DNA of 64,000 bases from JACMRI01 sp043778625 (GTDB lineage Bacteria; Bacteroidota; Bacteroidia; UBA4408), in contig JAYWFU010000089.1 of NCBI GenBank assembly GCA_043778625.1, positions 1-64,000 of the forward strand. Direction: 5' to 3'. The position numbers were made by a program, and so were the translations under genes. How positions within the stretch are numbered: the first letter of the stretch is position 1; each line of letters starts with the position of its first letter. Shown one piece after another: positions 55,055-63,502 of the stretch. The notes beneath the pieces are model-generated. The model made no database searches and was not told where the DNA came from. It saw only the letters and a list, made by a program, of their open reading frames with translations.

Positions 55055-56260
55055 TTAATCTTTTGATAATTTAAAATTGATACCTGCCTGTACGCCAGCG
55101 TTGGCTTTACTTGTGGGTAGTAGCAATATGTTTTTAATGCCCATGTAAATACTCATCTTATTTAATTTAATATTAGCATTTAAACCTAATCCATAGCCCG
55201 CATAACCTCCATAAGTATTAACTATACCTACTTGTAAATTTCTAGTTAAATAATAATTTAATTGTGCAAATAACATAGGTTTGTAGCCTACACTGTATTG
55301 ATAATTAAATCCATAATGTAAATCTATACGTCTGGAAAAACTACGAGCAAAAGCCACATACATATTCCAAGGGAGTTGTGTGCTATAACGTGTCTTACTA
55401 CTACTGTATAAGCTATCTTTTAATTTATTAATAGAGGTATTTATTAGCGTAGTATCTTTTAAATCGTTAATGCCGTTTATAGTAATGCCATCGTAATTAA
55501 ATGCACCTTGCTTTTGTATATTAATTGTATTTTTGTTTAACCACAAACCTCCTACATTACGCAAGCCAAAATATATTTTTGTAGCTCCGTATACAATCAT
55601 ATCTAAATTAAGTCCTGCCCCAGCCCCACTATAATTAAATGTTTTTTTTGCTTTAGCACTTGTATCGCTAATTGTTAAGTTCCAATTATTTTGCGTACTA
55701 ATACTCGTAAAATAAGGAGTGGTATACATATTCAAATAATTAATATTAGCTTGTGCATAGTTTTTAATGCCATATATATTAGCGGTAAGTTGTGTTTCTG
55801 ATGGATAACACCCCTTACCCTTTAACACTACACCCAATTTTAAATACTGCATATTATAATACTGCACATAGCTTTGCCCTAAATGGGCTTGCTTACCTTG
55901 GTAGTTATAGTTACCATAGGCGGCTATGTTAGCAGCATCATTACTAAGGCTAGCATTAACAAGGGTTGTAGCCCCTACCCCTATTATATAGCTTTTATCG
56001 TGTTTGTTTTTAGTGACATATAATAATTCGCTACTTAAATCTAACCCTAAGCGGTTGTACTCTTTGTTCCCAATGGGTGTAGCTAAGTTAAGTACATTAT
56101 TATTAAAAACACTGAGTTGTTTGTTGGTTAAAAAGTTAGCTCCGTAAGCTCCGTTACCTTTAATGGTAATGCCTTCGGTTATTATTTCGTGCTGTACTTG
56201 TGCATTAATTTTACTACTAAATAGTACTAAAGCAAGTAAGGTGTAAATATATTTATTCAT
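55055..56260 (-). CDS. outer membrane beta-barrel protein, DUF5723-like
   Basis: This 401-residue exported protein (signal cleavage near KINAQV) is made of amphipathic beta strands and is likely an outer membrane barrel: VLNLATPIGNKEYNRLGLDLSSELLYV, MIVYGATKIYFGLRNVGGLWLN and the final strands KMSIYMGIKNILLLP and VQAGINFKL. It resembles DUF5723-type Bacteroidota proteins, but I hold this weakly. It is 8 bases downstream of a lipoprotein gene of unknown family, and the pair is probably one functional unit at the outer membrane. Confidence 0.55.
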   Translation of the reverse strand: MNKYIYTLLALVLFSSKINAQVQHEIITEGITIKGNGAYGANFLTNKQLSVFNNNVLNLATPIGNKEYNRLGLDLSSELLYVTKNKHDKSYIIGVGATTLVNASLSNDAANIAAYGNYNYQGKQAHLGQSYVQYYNMQYLKLGVVLKGKGCYPSETQLTANIYGIKNYAQANINYLNMYTTPYFTSISTQNNWNLTISDTSAKAKKTFNYSGAGAGLNLDMIVYGATKIYFGLRNVGGLWLNKNTINIQKQGAFNYDGITINGINDLKDTTLINTSINKLKDSLYSSSKTRYSTQLPWNMYVAFARSFSRRIDLHYGFNYQYSVGYKPMLFAQLNYYLTRNLQVGIVNTYGGYAGYGLGLNANIKLNKMSIYMGIKNILLLPTSKANAGVQAGINFKLSKD

Positions 56261-56268
56261 ATAAAAAA

Positions 56269-57819
56269 TTATTTAGTTGCAGTAATAAAATCAGCAGTAA
56301 TACGTACGTCAATAGCCGCATTAGCATTAAGGCTAACTAAGTTAGGTGCTTGGCTGGTGTTAAGTGTGGTGGTAATAATTAGGCTATGGTGTTTTACTAA
56401 TAATTTTAATTGTTCGGCCGTTAGCGGCATATTAATAATTTGCTCAGTGGTAGTATTACCGAGCACTGCGGCGTTAGCAAGTAGTGTGGTTATGTTGTTA
56501 TTATTAGCGTCCACCACACGTATGGTAGTAAGGGCATCAACAGGGTAAGTATTGGTAATTAAAAAATGGAGTGTGCCACTTTCAATTTTTTTAATGCTCA
56601 CGGTATCAATGCTGTAAGGCAAGGTATCGTTAAGTATCCAATTATTAAACGAAAAAGTAAGCGGTATTTTAACCGTAAATAATCCGCCAATATTACGTGC
56701 GCCGTATATAAAATCGTTGCCCAACGAGGCATTGCCTAATGGCGAAAGCGATAGCCGTGTGCCTAAGTTAAGCTGTAAGGGCTTGCCTTGTAACAGTTGT
56801 ATAATATTGGTGTTTTGCTCGCTAATATTAATAGTTTGGTGCGTGGGCGTAATATTATTTTGCCCCACACCTACCTCCGTAGCTCGGTTTATGGCATAGC
56901 TTTTACCAATAATAGTACCCGTAAGTGTAGCCGTGTTAGTACTTAATGCTTTTAATTTTAATTCGGCATCAATTCCGGTATAGTTAGTAATATCAAGCGT
57001 TACGCTGGCTTTAGCTAATTGTAATTGCTGTATATTAATTTTTTTAAATAGGTCAATAGCAGTAGTTGTTTGGCTCTCCAGCACACGCTGTCCAAAATTA
57101 CCACGCACATAATAGGGTTTTACTTTTTTAAATTTTGATAGTAATGTTAAACTATCCTTCGTAGTTACATATACTGCATTACCAGCTGTATCAACCGTTG
57201 CAGCTACTATGGCACTTAATTTATTATATCTATTTCCGTTAGGACCAGTGAGGTCAAACATATAATTACTTAAATCATACTCTTTAGTTAATATGGCAGC
57301 GCCTGCACTCGTTGCGGCAGGTACACGTTCGGTTATTACTAAAAATTGTCCGTTTTTGGTGGCCGATTTAATGGTGTATTTCATCAACAAGGCTTCCTTA
57401 ATAGTGTTGCGATACGTTATTTCTACTACCCCCTCTCGCAATCTAAAACGTGTAAGCTGTATATCTTTACTATTAATATCGCTCGTTATAGTTTGGCTAT
57501 ATAGCGTGTATCCCTTTGGAAACGTGTAGTTAAAAGCTATGCGCATTACATTTTTAACCAATGTATCGGGCAGTTTTATAAGCGTATCCAAATTAACGGC
57601 GGCAAAGTTTTTTTGATACATTAACGTAAGAACGTTGTTATCGTTGGTAATTAACGAGTCAGGAAGTATGTTTAATAACGATAGGTGCGCATTAACTAAT
57701 GGGATACCAATGTGTTTGGCATTAGTTTCGAAACTAAGTTTTTTGTTGCAACTTAACACTATTGTTATGCCTAGTAATAGGTACAGCAACTTATTTAAGT
57801 TTTTATTAATTAAAATCAT
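56269..57819 (-). CDS. large lipoprotein of unknown function
   Basis: This 516-residue protein has a lipoprotein signal (LLYLLLGITIVLSC, lipidated Cys near 24) and a long body of beta strands rich in Thr, Asn and Ile. No known domain stands out. There are repeated threonine-rich beta segments, such as NTATLTGTIIGKSYAINRATEVG near 290 and SGTLHFLITNTYPVDALTTIRVVD near 410. The neighbouring barrel gene starts 8 bases after its stop. It is divergent from the small membrane gene at 57856 across 36 bases. I cannot assign a function. Confidence 0.6.
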   Translation of the reverse strand: MILINKNLNKLLYLLLGITIVLSCNKKLSFETNAKHIGIPLVNAHLSLLNILPDSLITNDNNVLTLMYQKNFAAVNLDTLIKLPDTLVKNVMRIAFNYTFPKGYTLYSQTITSDINSKDIQLTRFRLREGVVEITYRNTIKEALLMKYTIKSATKNGQFLVITERVPAATSAGAAILTKEYDLSNYMFDLTGPNGNRYNKLSAIVAATVDTAGNAVYVTTKDSLTLLSKFKKVKPYYVRGNFGQRVLESQTTTAIDLFKKINIQQLQLAKASVTLDITNYTGIDAELKLKALSTNTATLTGTIIGKSYAINRATEVGVGQNNITPTHQTINISEQNTNIIQLLQGKPLQLNLGTRLSLSPLGNASLGNDFIYGARNIGGLFTVKIPLTFSFNNWILNDTLPYSIDTVSIKKIESGTLHFLITNTYPVDALTTIRVVDANNNNITTLLANAAVLGNTTTEQIINMPLTAEQLKLLVKHHSLIITTTLNTSQAPNLVSLNANAAIDVRITADFITATK

Positions 57820-57855
57820 TTATAAATTTTTACTATTGTACAATTAAATTATTTT

Positions 57856-58257
57856 ATGAAAATACAGTTAAAATTTATATTCACCACAATAATAAGTGCA
57901 ATAGTAATGTTGCTACTTAGTACAGTGTGGCATAGTGTAATATTACATGATTTTCAGGGCTTGCTACTTACCTTTAAGCAATTAGTTATAGCACTTGCTA
58001 TTTTTTATACGGGTATGGGAGTTGTGTTAATTAGTTGCATTAATAAATTTTGGGATTATTTTTCGCCTCTTAAAGCAATACTATTTAGTGCTTCTATTGG
58101 ATTATTATTCTACATATTAGCTACGTTACTAGGGCATACGTTTAACGACAGCCATACTAAAACTCAATTAATTATTGATACCCTTTGGCAAATGTTAGAG
58201 CAAGGAATTGGCGGATTTATTATATATTCGCTACTTAATATTGGTTATAAACAATAA
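57856..58257 (+). CDS. small four-helix membrane protein, unknown
   Basis: This 133-residue protein has four predicted membrane helices (about 7-28, 40-60, 72-92 and 113-130). A Trp/His-containing first helix (LLLSTVWHSVILHDF) gives a faint resemblance to DUF1761-type proteins, which I cannot confirm. The start is ATG 57856. It is followed 30 bases later by the PKD lipoprotein gene on the same strand, possibly in one transcript ending at the terminator at 59024. Confidence 0.6.
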   Translation: MKIQLKFIFTTIISAIVMLLLSTVWHSVILHDFQGLLLTFKQLVIALAIFYTGMGVVLISCINKFWDYFSPLKAILFSASIGLLFYILATLLGHTFNDSHTKTQLIIDTLWQMLEQGIGGFIIYSLLNIGYKQ

Positions 58258-58287
58258 ATTATAAAAATAATAACTAAAACAAAACTC

Positions 58288-59013
58288 ATGAATCAAAAAA
58301 TTGTAACTATTGCATTACTTGCAACTACTGCATTAGTAAGTTGTAAAAAAACATTACCAGTAGCATGCCTTACCGCTAGTAAAACTGAAGCTACTGTAAA
58401 CGAAGATATTACCTTTGCCTCATGCGCTACTGATGCAGCCTCGTTAGCATGGAATTTTGGCGATGCCGCAACTGCCACAGGCGAAAGTGCAACCCACAAA
58501 TATACCAAAGCAGGTACTTATGCGGTAAACTTGCGCGCAGTAAGTAAAAAAGATAAAGCTGCTGACAATGCCGTAGTAATAATAACTGTAAAAGATGCAC
58601 CTATAGTGGTTGCGCAGGCACCAAAAGAACGTTATCTTACTAAAATTGTATTAAAATCATTTGCCCAATTAAACGGAACTACAAAATGGGATCCAGGAAC
58701 GTTCGGCTTTGCCACTAGTGATGCTGACTTGTTCATTAATTTTGGAGCTGATAGTACTGTATTATTTCACTCAGATATTATTATTAATGCAGGAACTGGC
58801 AATTTGCCTAAAACCTACAATTTAGCAGCCTATAATTTTAAATTACAAAACAAAATATACACTATTGACCTTGGTGATGATGATGGAAGTAATAGCGGTT
58901 GGGACAAAATACGTACCCTAACAGCTAACCTTGGCACAGCTACAGCTACCAATGGCAAAATAACTATTACCGATACTGATTGTGCGGTTGATGTATATTT
59001 TGAAGAACGCTAA
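58288..59013 (+). CDS. PKD-domain lipoprotein
   Basis: This 241-residue surface lipoprotein has the lipobox LVSC (Cys at about 19), then a PKD domain (about 28-106) with the characteristic SLAWNFGDAATATGESATHKYTKAGTYAVNLRAV. The C-terminal 120 residues form an unrecognised beta-rich domain with an acidic loop TIDLGDDDGSNSGWDKIRTL. PKD domains usually mediate protein or carbohydrate contact outside the cell. There is no T9SS sorting domain. A strong terminator follows the gene. Function beyond surface binding is unknown. Confidence 0.78.
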   Translation: MNQKIVTIALLATTALVSCKKTLPVACLTASKTEATVNEDITFASCATDAASLAWNFGDAATATGESATHKYTKAGTYAVNLRAVSKKDKAADNAVVIITVKDAPIVVAQAPKERYLTKIVLKSFAQLNGTTKWDPGTFGFATSDADLFINFGADSTVLFHSDIIINAGTGNLPKTYNLAAYNFKLQNKIYTIDLGDDDGSNSGWDKIRTLTANLGTATATNGKITITDTDCAVDVYFEER

Positions 59014-59023
59014 ATTTTTAACC

Positions 59024-59058
59024 AAAAAAAGCCTTAATTATTTGTTAAGGCTTTTTTT
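59024..59058 (+). terminator. rho-independent terminator after the PKD lipoprotein
   Basis: A 14-base stem (59024-59037, ending GCCTTAA, with 59045-59058, beginning TTAAGGC) with a 7-base loop and a run of nine T follows the stop codon by 10 bases. Its A-run on the left also allows termination from the other side. Confidence 0.9.
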
Positions 59059-59121
59059 TTAAACTTACACAATAAATAAACTGTAGTTGCGTTAGCACAT
59101 TATAATTTAATTAAACTTTAT

Positions 59122-59277
59122 ATGATAAAAACATCTACTCCTAAAAATGTTGCTAGTAACGCTCACTCTTGTACCCCTAGCAAAATGGTATTAAGCAACA
59201 TTATTAATTACTCCCAAAGCCTTGAGGTAATTACAATTAACAATAGTGCAACGCCTTTGTTAGTTACGCTTAATTAA
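59122..59277 (+). CDS. small conserved-looking protein of 51 residues
   Basis: ATG 59122 opens 51 codons to TAA at 59275-59277: MIKTSTPKNVASNAHSC, then VLSNIINYSQSLEVITINN and a final LLVTLN. I have seen short Bacteroidota proteins with this ending pattern (NI-x-NYS-x-SLEV ... LN), so it is plausibly a real small gene, but the similarity is from memory. It lies between the terminator at 59024 and a truncated dinB-like frame. Function is unknown. Confidence 0.45.
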   Translation: MIKTSTPKNVASNAHSCTPSKMVLSNIINYSQSLEVITINNSATPLLVTLN

Positions 59278-59297
59278 CTATTAATCTCAACTAGATT

Positions 59298-59384
59298 ATG
59301 CAACTAAACGAAATTTTATTAGCTGAAGTAAAACAAGAGGCAGAAGCTAATAGTAAGTTATTGGCCTTAGTACCATTTGAATAG
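59298..59384 (+). pseudogene. N-terminal stub of a DinB-family protein
   Basis: ATG 59298 opens 28 codons ending in TAG: MQLNEILLAEVKQEAEANSK, then LLALVPFE. This resembles the first helix of Bacteroidota DinB/YfiT-type metal hydrolase proteins (LLAE-x-QEA ... R-x-LL-x-VPFD), which normally continue for about 150 residues. After the TAG no frame continues the family sequence. It is best read as a gene remnant left by a deletion. The 86 bases after it hold no gene and precede murF-alr. Confidence 0.5.
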
Positions 59385-59470
59385 TAAGCGTACAAATAAC
59401 GATGTAAAACAATTACCAATTATCAATTGCTTATTATTAATTTCGTATTTGATAATATGTAATTAATACT

Positions 59471-61945
59471 ATGAACACTACCTTAATACAAGCAGCAAGT
59501 AGCATGCAAGCCACTACTATTGTGGGCAATGCCGAACAAGTATTTGAATACATTGCCACTGATAGTCGTAAAATAATTAATGCCGAAACTACCTTGTTTT
59601 TTGCATTAGTAGGTACTACAAGTAATGGGCACAAATATATTGATGAGCTATACGATTACGGCATTAGAGCGTTTGTGTTACAAGAGCCACTCCCACACTA
59701 TTACGCAGACGCGTGCTATATACAGGTGAGTAATTCCATGGTGGCGCTGCAATTATTAGCCCAACAACACCGCACTTTATTTACCTACCCAGTACTGGCA
59801 ATAACAGGTAGCAATGGCAAAACTATTGTTAAAGAATGGTTGTATCAATTAATGCATGCCGATAAAAACATAGTACGTAGCCCCAAGAGTTATAACTCGC
59901 AACTGGGAGTGCCACTTAGCGTGTGGGAAATGAATGATAGCCACCAACTAGCAATATTTGAAGCGGGCATTAGCACCATGGGAGAAATGCAAAAACTAGC
60001 CGCCGTTATACAACCAACACAAGGTATTATTACTAATATTGGTGAGGCACATAGCGAAAATTTTGAAAACAACGAAGTTAAAGCGGCACAAAAATTATTA
60101 CTATTTACCCACTGTAATCAATTGTATTATAGTAATGATTACGCAGCGATACATCAACATATTATAAGCGCTCAAAATTTAACAGATAAAGAATTATATA
60201 CCTGGAGCAAAAAAACAAAAGCTAATTTACAAATTGGCAGCATTACTAAAACAATTGATAACACTACCATACAGGGTGTGTATAACAATGCGTTCATAAA
60301 CATAACTATACCATTTACTGACGAAGCCAGTATTGAAAACGCCATAACCTGTTGGTTATATTTGCTATGCAACGGCTACACTAACGACGTAATACAACAG
60401 CGTATGCTTACGTTAACACCAGTTGAAATGCGCTTAGAACTTAAAGACGGCGTTAATAATTGTACCTTAATTAACGATAGTTATAACAGCGATTTAGGGT
60501 CGTTGGCCATAGCGTTAGATTTTTTGAACCAGCAACAGCAACACCCCAAAAGAACGTTAGTACTAAGTGATATACAACAAAGCAAACAAACGCCACTTGC
60601 ACTATATACTCAAGTAAGTGCATTACTTAAAAGTAAAAACATTAACCGCTTAATAGGCGTAGGTGCTGCCATCACAGCCCATGCACATTTGTTTGAGGTT
60701 GAAAAAACATTTTACACAAGTACCCAGCAATTACTTGCGCAAAGTGCTGCACAATTGTTTGCGGGCGAAACTATATTACTTAAAGGCGCACGTAGCTTTG
60801 AGTTTGAAACCATAGCACAACAGCTCCAACAAAAAGCACACGAAACAGTGCTCGAAATAAACCTTAATGCCATACAATACAACTATAATTTTTATAAAAA
60901 AATGTTGCCTGCTCCAGTTAAAATTATGGCTATGGTTAAAGCATTTAGTTACGGTAGCGGTAGTTTTGAAATTGCCAACTTACTACAATACCAACACGTT
61001 GATTACCTAGCCGTAGCCTACGCTGACGAAGGTGTGGAGCTACGCAATGCAGGCATTACTACACCCATAATGGTTATGAACCCTGAGGCCGTTGGCTTTG
61101 AAGCCATGCTTACCCATAATTTAGAACCAGAAATTTATAGTTTTAGAATATTAGATGTACTGCTCGACACCATTAAACAGCGAGGAATAACAGTACCCGT
61201 GGGTATTCATCTCGAATTAGAAACAGGGATGAACCGCCTTGGGTTTGATGCCCAGCAATTAAATAACTTAATTATTAAACTTAAAAACAACAGACAATAT
61301 ATAACAGTAAAATCTATCTTTTCTCACTTTGTAGGCAGTGACGAACCTTCGTTAGATTATTATAGCAAAAAACAAATTGAACTATTTAATACGTTAAGTA
61401 CACAACTCCTACAGAGCTTACCTAACGTGCCTTTGCGCCATTTTTGTAACAGTTCGGGCATTGCCAAATTTCCCGAAGCACATTTTGATATGGTGCGTTT
61501 AGGCATAGGATTGTATGGTATTTCAAGCAACAGTTATGAACAACAACAATTGCAACAAGTAAGCAGTTTAAAAACAATAATATCACAACTTAAAAACGTA
61601 CCACAGGCACAGAGTGTGGGTTACAGCCGCAAAGGCACACTTACCCGCGATAGCGTAATAGCCACCATACCCATAGGTTATGCTGACGGTTTACCTCGTA
61701 AACTGAGCAATGGCAAGGGACACGTAGTTATACACAATACCAAAGCTCCCATAGTTGGCAACGTATGCATGGATATGTGTATGATAGATGTAACCGATAT
61801 TAAAGGTGTAAAAGAGGGCGATGAAGTAATTATATTTGGTAAAGGACAAACCGTATACCAACAAGCCGAAGCCATGGATACCATACCTTACGAGGTATTA
61901 ACCAGCGTATCGCGCCGAGTTAAACGGGTATATTATCAGGAATAA
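59471..61945 (+). CDS. murF-alr: bifunctional MurF / alanine racemase
   Basis: This 824-residue fusion joins two peptidoglycan precursor enzymes. The MurF part (1-450) adds D-Ala-D-Ala to UDP-MurNAc-tripeptide: P-loop ITGSNGKTIVKEW near 113, SYNSQLGVPLSVW near 142 and NDSYNSDLGSLAIAL near 335. The alanine racemase part (about 455-824) makes D-alanine: VLEINLNAIQYNYNFYKK, PLP lysine in MAMVKAFSYGSGS near 488, the second catalytic Tyr probably in SVGYSRKGTLTR near 720 and VGNVCMDMCMIDV near 760. The fusion is typical of Bacteroidota and couples supply and use of D-alanine. exbB follows after 375 bases. Confidence 0.95.
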   Translation: MNTTLIQAASSMQATTIVGNAEQVFEYIATDSRKIINAETTLFFALVGTTSNGHKYIDELYDYGIRAFVLQEPLPHYYADACYIQVSNSMVALQLLAQQHRTLFTYPVLAITGSNGKTIVKEWLYQLMHADKNIVRSPKSYNSQLGVPLSVWEMNDSHQLAIFEAGISTMGEMQKLAAVIQPTQGIITNIGEAHSENFENNEVKAAQKLLLFTHCNQLYYSNDYAAIHQHIISAQNLTDKELYTWSKKTKANLQIGSITKTIDNTTIQGVYNNAFINITIPFTDEASIENAITCWLYLLCNGYTNDVIQQRMLTLTPVEMRLELKDGVNNCTLINDSYNSDLGSLAIALDFLNQQQQHPKRTLVLSDIQQSKQTPLALYTQVSALLKSKNINRLIGVGAAITAHAHLFEVEKTFYTSTQQLLAQSAAQLFAGETILLKGARSFEFETIAQQLQQKAHETVLEINLNAIQYNYNFYKKMLPAPVKIMAMVKAFSYGSGSFEIANLLQYQHVDYLAVAYADEGVELRNAGITTPIMVMNPEAVGFEAMLTHNLEPEIYSFRILDVLLDTIKQRGITVPVGIHLELETGMNRLGFDAQQLNNLIIKLKNNRQYITVKSIFSHFVGSDEPSLDYYSKKQIELFNTLSTQLLQSLPNVPLRHFCNSSGIAKFPEAHFDMVRLGIGLYGISSNSYEQQQLQQVSSLKTIISQLKNVPQAQSVGYSRKGTLTRDSVIATIPIGYADGLPRKLSNGKGHVVIHNTKAPIVGNVCMDMCMIDVTDIKGVKEGDEVIIFGKGQTVYQQAEAMDTIPYEVLTSVSRRVKRVYYQE

Positions 61946-62003
61946 ATTTAATAATTGATAGTTAGGAATTGTCAATTGACAACGGAAGTTCTACCCGTTT
62001 TTT
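61922..62003 (+). terminator. possible terminator after murF-alr
   Basis: AAACGGGTA in the last codons (61922-61930) pairs with TACCCGTTT (61992-62000), followed by three more T. The 61-base loop holds the perfect palindrome TTGTCAATTGACAA (61969-61982). The long loop makes this a tentative terminator. Confidence 0.35.
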
Positions 62004-62014
62004 CATTTAACTAA

Positions 62015-62044
62015 TACCAGTTACAAGTATACCAGTTACAAGTA
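62015..62044 (+). repeat. tandem duplication of a 15-mer
   Basis: TACCAGTTACAAGTA occurs twice without a gap (62015-62029 and 62030-62044). It lies in the gene-free stretch between murF-alr and exbB. Confidence 0.9.
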
Positions 62045-62075
62045 TGTTTTAGTCCAGTTATACAATCACGCCCAG

Positions 62076-62122
62076 AATTCCCCTCCCATGGAGGGGTGCT
62101 CTTTAGAGCGGGGTGGGTTTTT
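62076..62122. repeat. REP-like palindromic element
   Basis: AATTCCCCTCCCATGGAGGG begins a short element with two hairpins: CCTCC/GGAGG, then GCTC/GAGC, ending GGGGTGGGTTTTT. It resembles the CCCCTCC-TTT-GGAGGGG class of intergenic repeats common in Bacteroidota. It may also serve as a terminator. Nothing else is seen from 62123 to 62320 except AT-rich leader sequence of exbB. Confidence 0.5.
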
Positions 62123-62320
62123 AACGATATTTAATTATTAGCCTATTTTACAAATGTATGTGGTATAAAAGGTAAGCCGTTGATGATTGTCCATTATCAA
62201 TTACATTTAACAGCTACGTGTTTACAACTATATTTATTTTAGGTAGTACACAATAAGTAGCCGTGTACTTTAGTTATACTTAAATACACTATAAATTTTA
62301 TAACTAAATACATTCTTATT

Positions 62321-63031
62321 ATGCTACACAACATCATAGCTCAAATTCAAGTAGGTACCGATTCTATTGCACAACCTATTACCGCAGCAGCTGTCGCAGC
62401 ACCCGCTCCCGCATTATCTATTTTAGATTTAATAGTTAAAGGTGGTTTCATTATGATACCTATTGTACTATTATCAGTGCTATTAGTGTATTTGTTTGTA
62501 ACACGTTTGTTAGTAGTAAACAAAGCCTTAAAAACCGACGACCAATTTGTGCCAATGATTAAAAACTACCTACAACAAGGTAATATTGATACTGCAAAAA
62601 CTTTAGCGCAAAGCAATACAACCCCAGTAGGTATTGTACTTTACAAAGGTATAGTGCGCTTAGGTAAGCCCGTTAAAGAAATTGAAATGAGTATGGAAAA
62701 CGCTGCCAAAGTAGAACTAGCCAAAGTAGAAACCAATATGGGCTACCTAAGTACCATTGCAGCTATTGCCCCCATGTTTGGTTTCTTAGGGACAATATTT
62801 GGTGTTATTAAAATATTTTACAACATAGCCTTGGCTGATAATATTAGTATTGGTTTGATAGCAGGAGGTTTGTACGAAAAAATGATAACCTCGGCAGCAG
62901 GCTTAGTGGTTGGTATTATGGCGTTTGTGGCGCATCACTTAATAGTGGCACGCATTGATAAATTAATTGCTAAAATTGAATTAGCCTCTGCTGAATTTTT
63001 AGATGTAATTACTGAGCCTGCGGGCAAGTAA
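62321..63031 (+). CDS. exbB: MotA/TolQ/ExbB proton channel protein
   Basis: This 236-residue inner membrane protein forms, with ExbD, the proton-driven motor that energises TonB. It has an Ala/Pro-rich N-terminus, then three membrane helices (about 45-68, 142-165 and 180-205). The signature GYLSTIAAIAPMFGFLGTIFGVIKIF lies near 143-168, followed by LIAGGLYEKMITSAAGLVVGIMAFVAHH near 183-210. It is the first gene of exbB-exbD-tonB, 46 bases before exbD. Confidence 0.92.
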   Translation: MLHNIIAQIQVGTDSIAQPITAAAVAAPAPALSILDLIVKGGFIMIPIVLLSVLLVYLFVTRLLVVNKALKTDDQFVPMIKNYLQQGNIDTAKTLAQSNTTPVGIVLYKGIVRLGKPVKEIEMSMENAAKVELAKVETNMGYLSTIAAIAPMFGFLGTIFGVIKIFYNIALADNISIGLIAGGLYEKMITSAAGLVVGIMAFVAHHLIVARIDKLIAKIELASAEFLDVITEPAGK

Positions 63032-63077
63032 TACCTCTCCTGTTTTTTATTTATTACACCTAACTCATATTACTCTA

Positions 63078-63491
63078 ATGAATCTTCGTAAACGTAATCG
63101 TGCACATATTGAAGTAAGTTCGCACTCTTTGAGCGATATTATGTTTTTCTTAATGCTATTTTTTCTTATTGCATCTACGCTCGTTAGCCCTAACGTAATT
63201 AAATTACTATTGCCGAATGCCGCGAGCAAAAAATCAATGAGTAAAGAAAGCGTAACACTATCAGTAAATACTGATAAAAATTATTTTATTGATAATAAAC
63301 CTGTAGCTAAAGAAAATATTAAATCAACTCTAGTAAGCTTACGTAGTGCATTAGCAGAACCTACCGTAATATTAAAGGTAGACAAATCGTTACCAGTACA
63401 AGACCTTGTAGAATTGTTAGACATGGGCAACGAACTTAAAATAAAAATGGTACTGGCTACACAAAGTGCAACTGCTGGTAGTACTAACTAA
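63078..63491 (+). CDS. exbD: ExbD/TolR-type biopolymer transport protein
   Basis: This 137-residue protein has a short cytoplasmic N-terminus, one membrane helix (about 19-37) beginning SLSDIMFFLMLFFLIAST, and a periplasmic domain with LSVNTDKNYFIDNKPVAKEN and VILKVDKSLPVQDLVELLDMGNEL. Asp20 at the start of the helix corresponds to the essential Asp25 of E. coli ExbD, which carries protons. Length and topology are standard. It sits between exbB and the TonB-like gene. Confidence 0.92.
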   Translation: MNLRKRNRAHIEVSSHSLSDIMFFLMLFFLIASTLVSPNVIKLLLPNAASKKSMSKESVTLSVNTDKNYFIDNKPVAKENIKSTLVSLRSALAEPTVILKVDKSLPVQDLVELLDMGNELKIKMVLATQSATAGSTN

Positions 63492-63502
63492 TATACGCTA
63501 TT

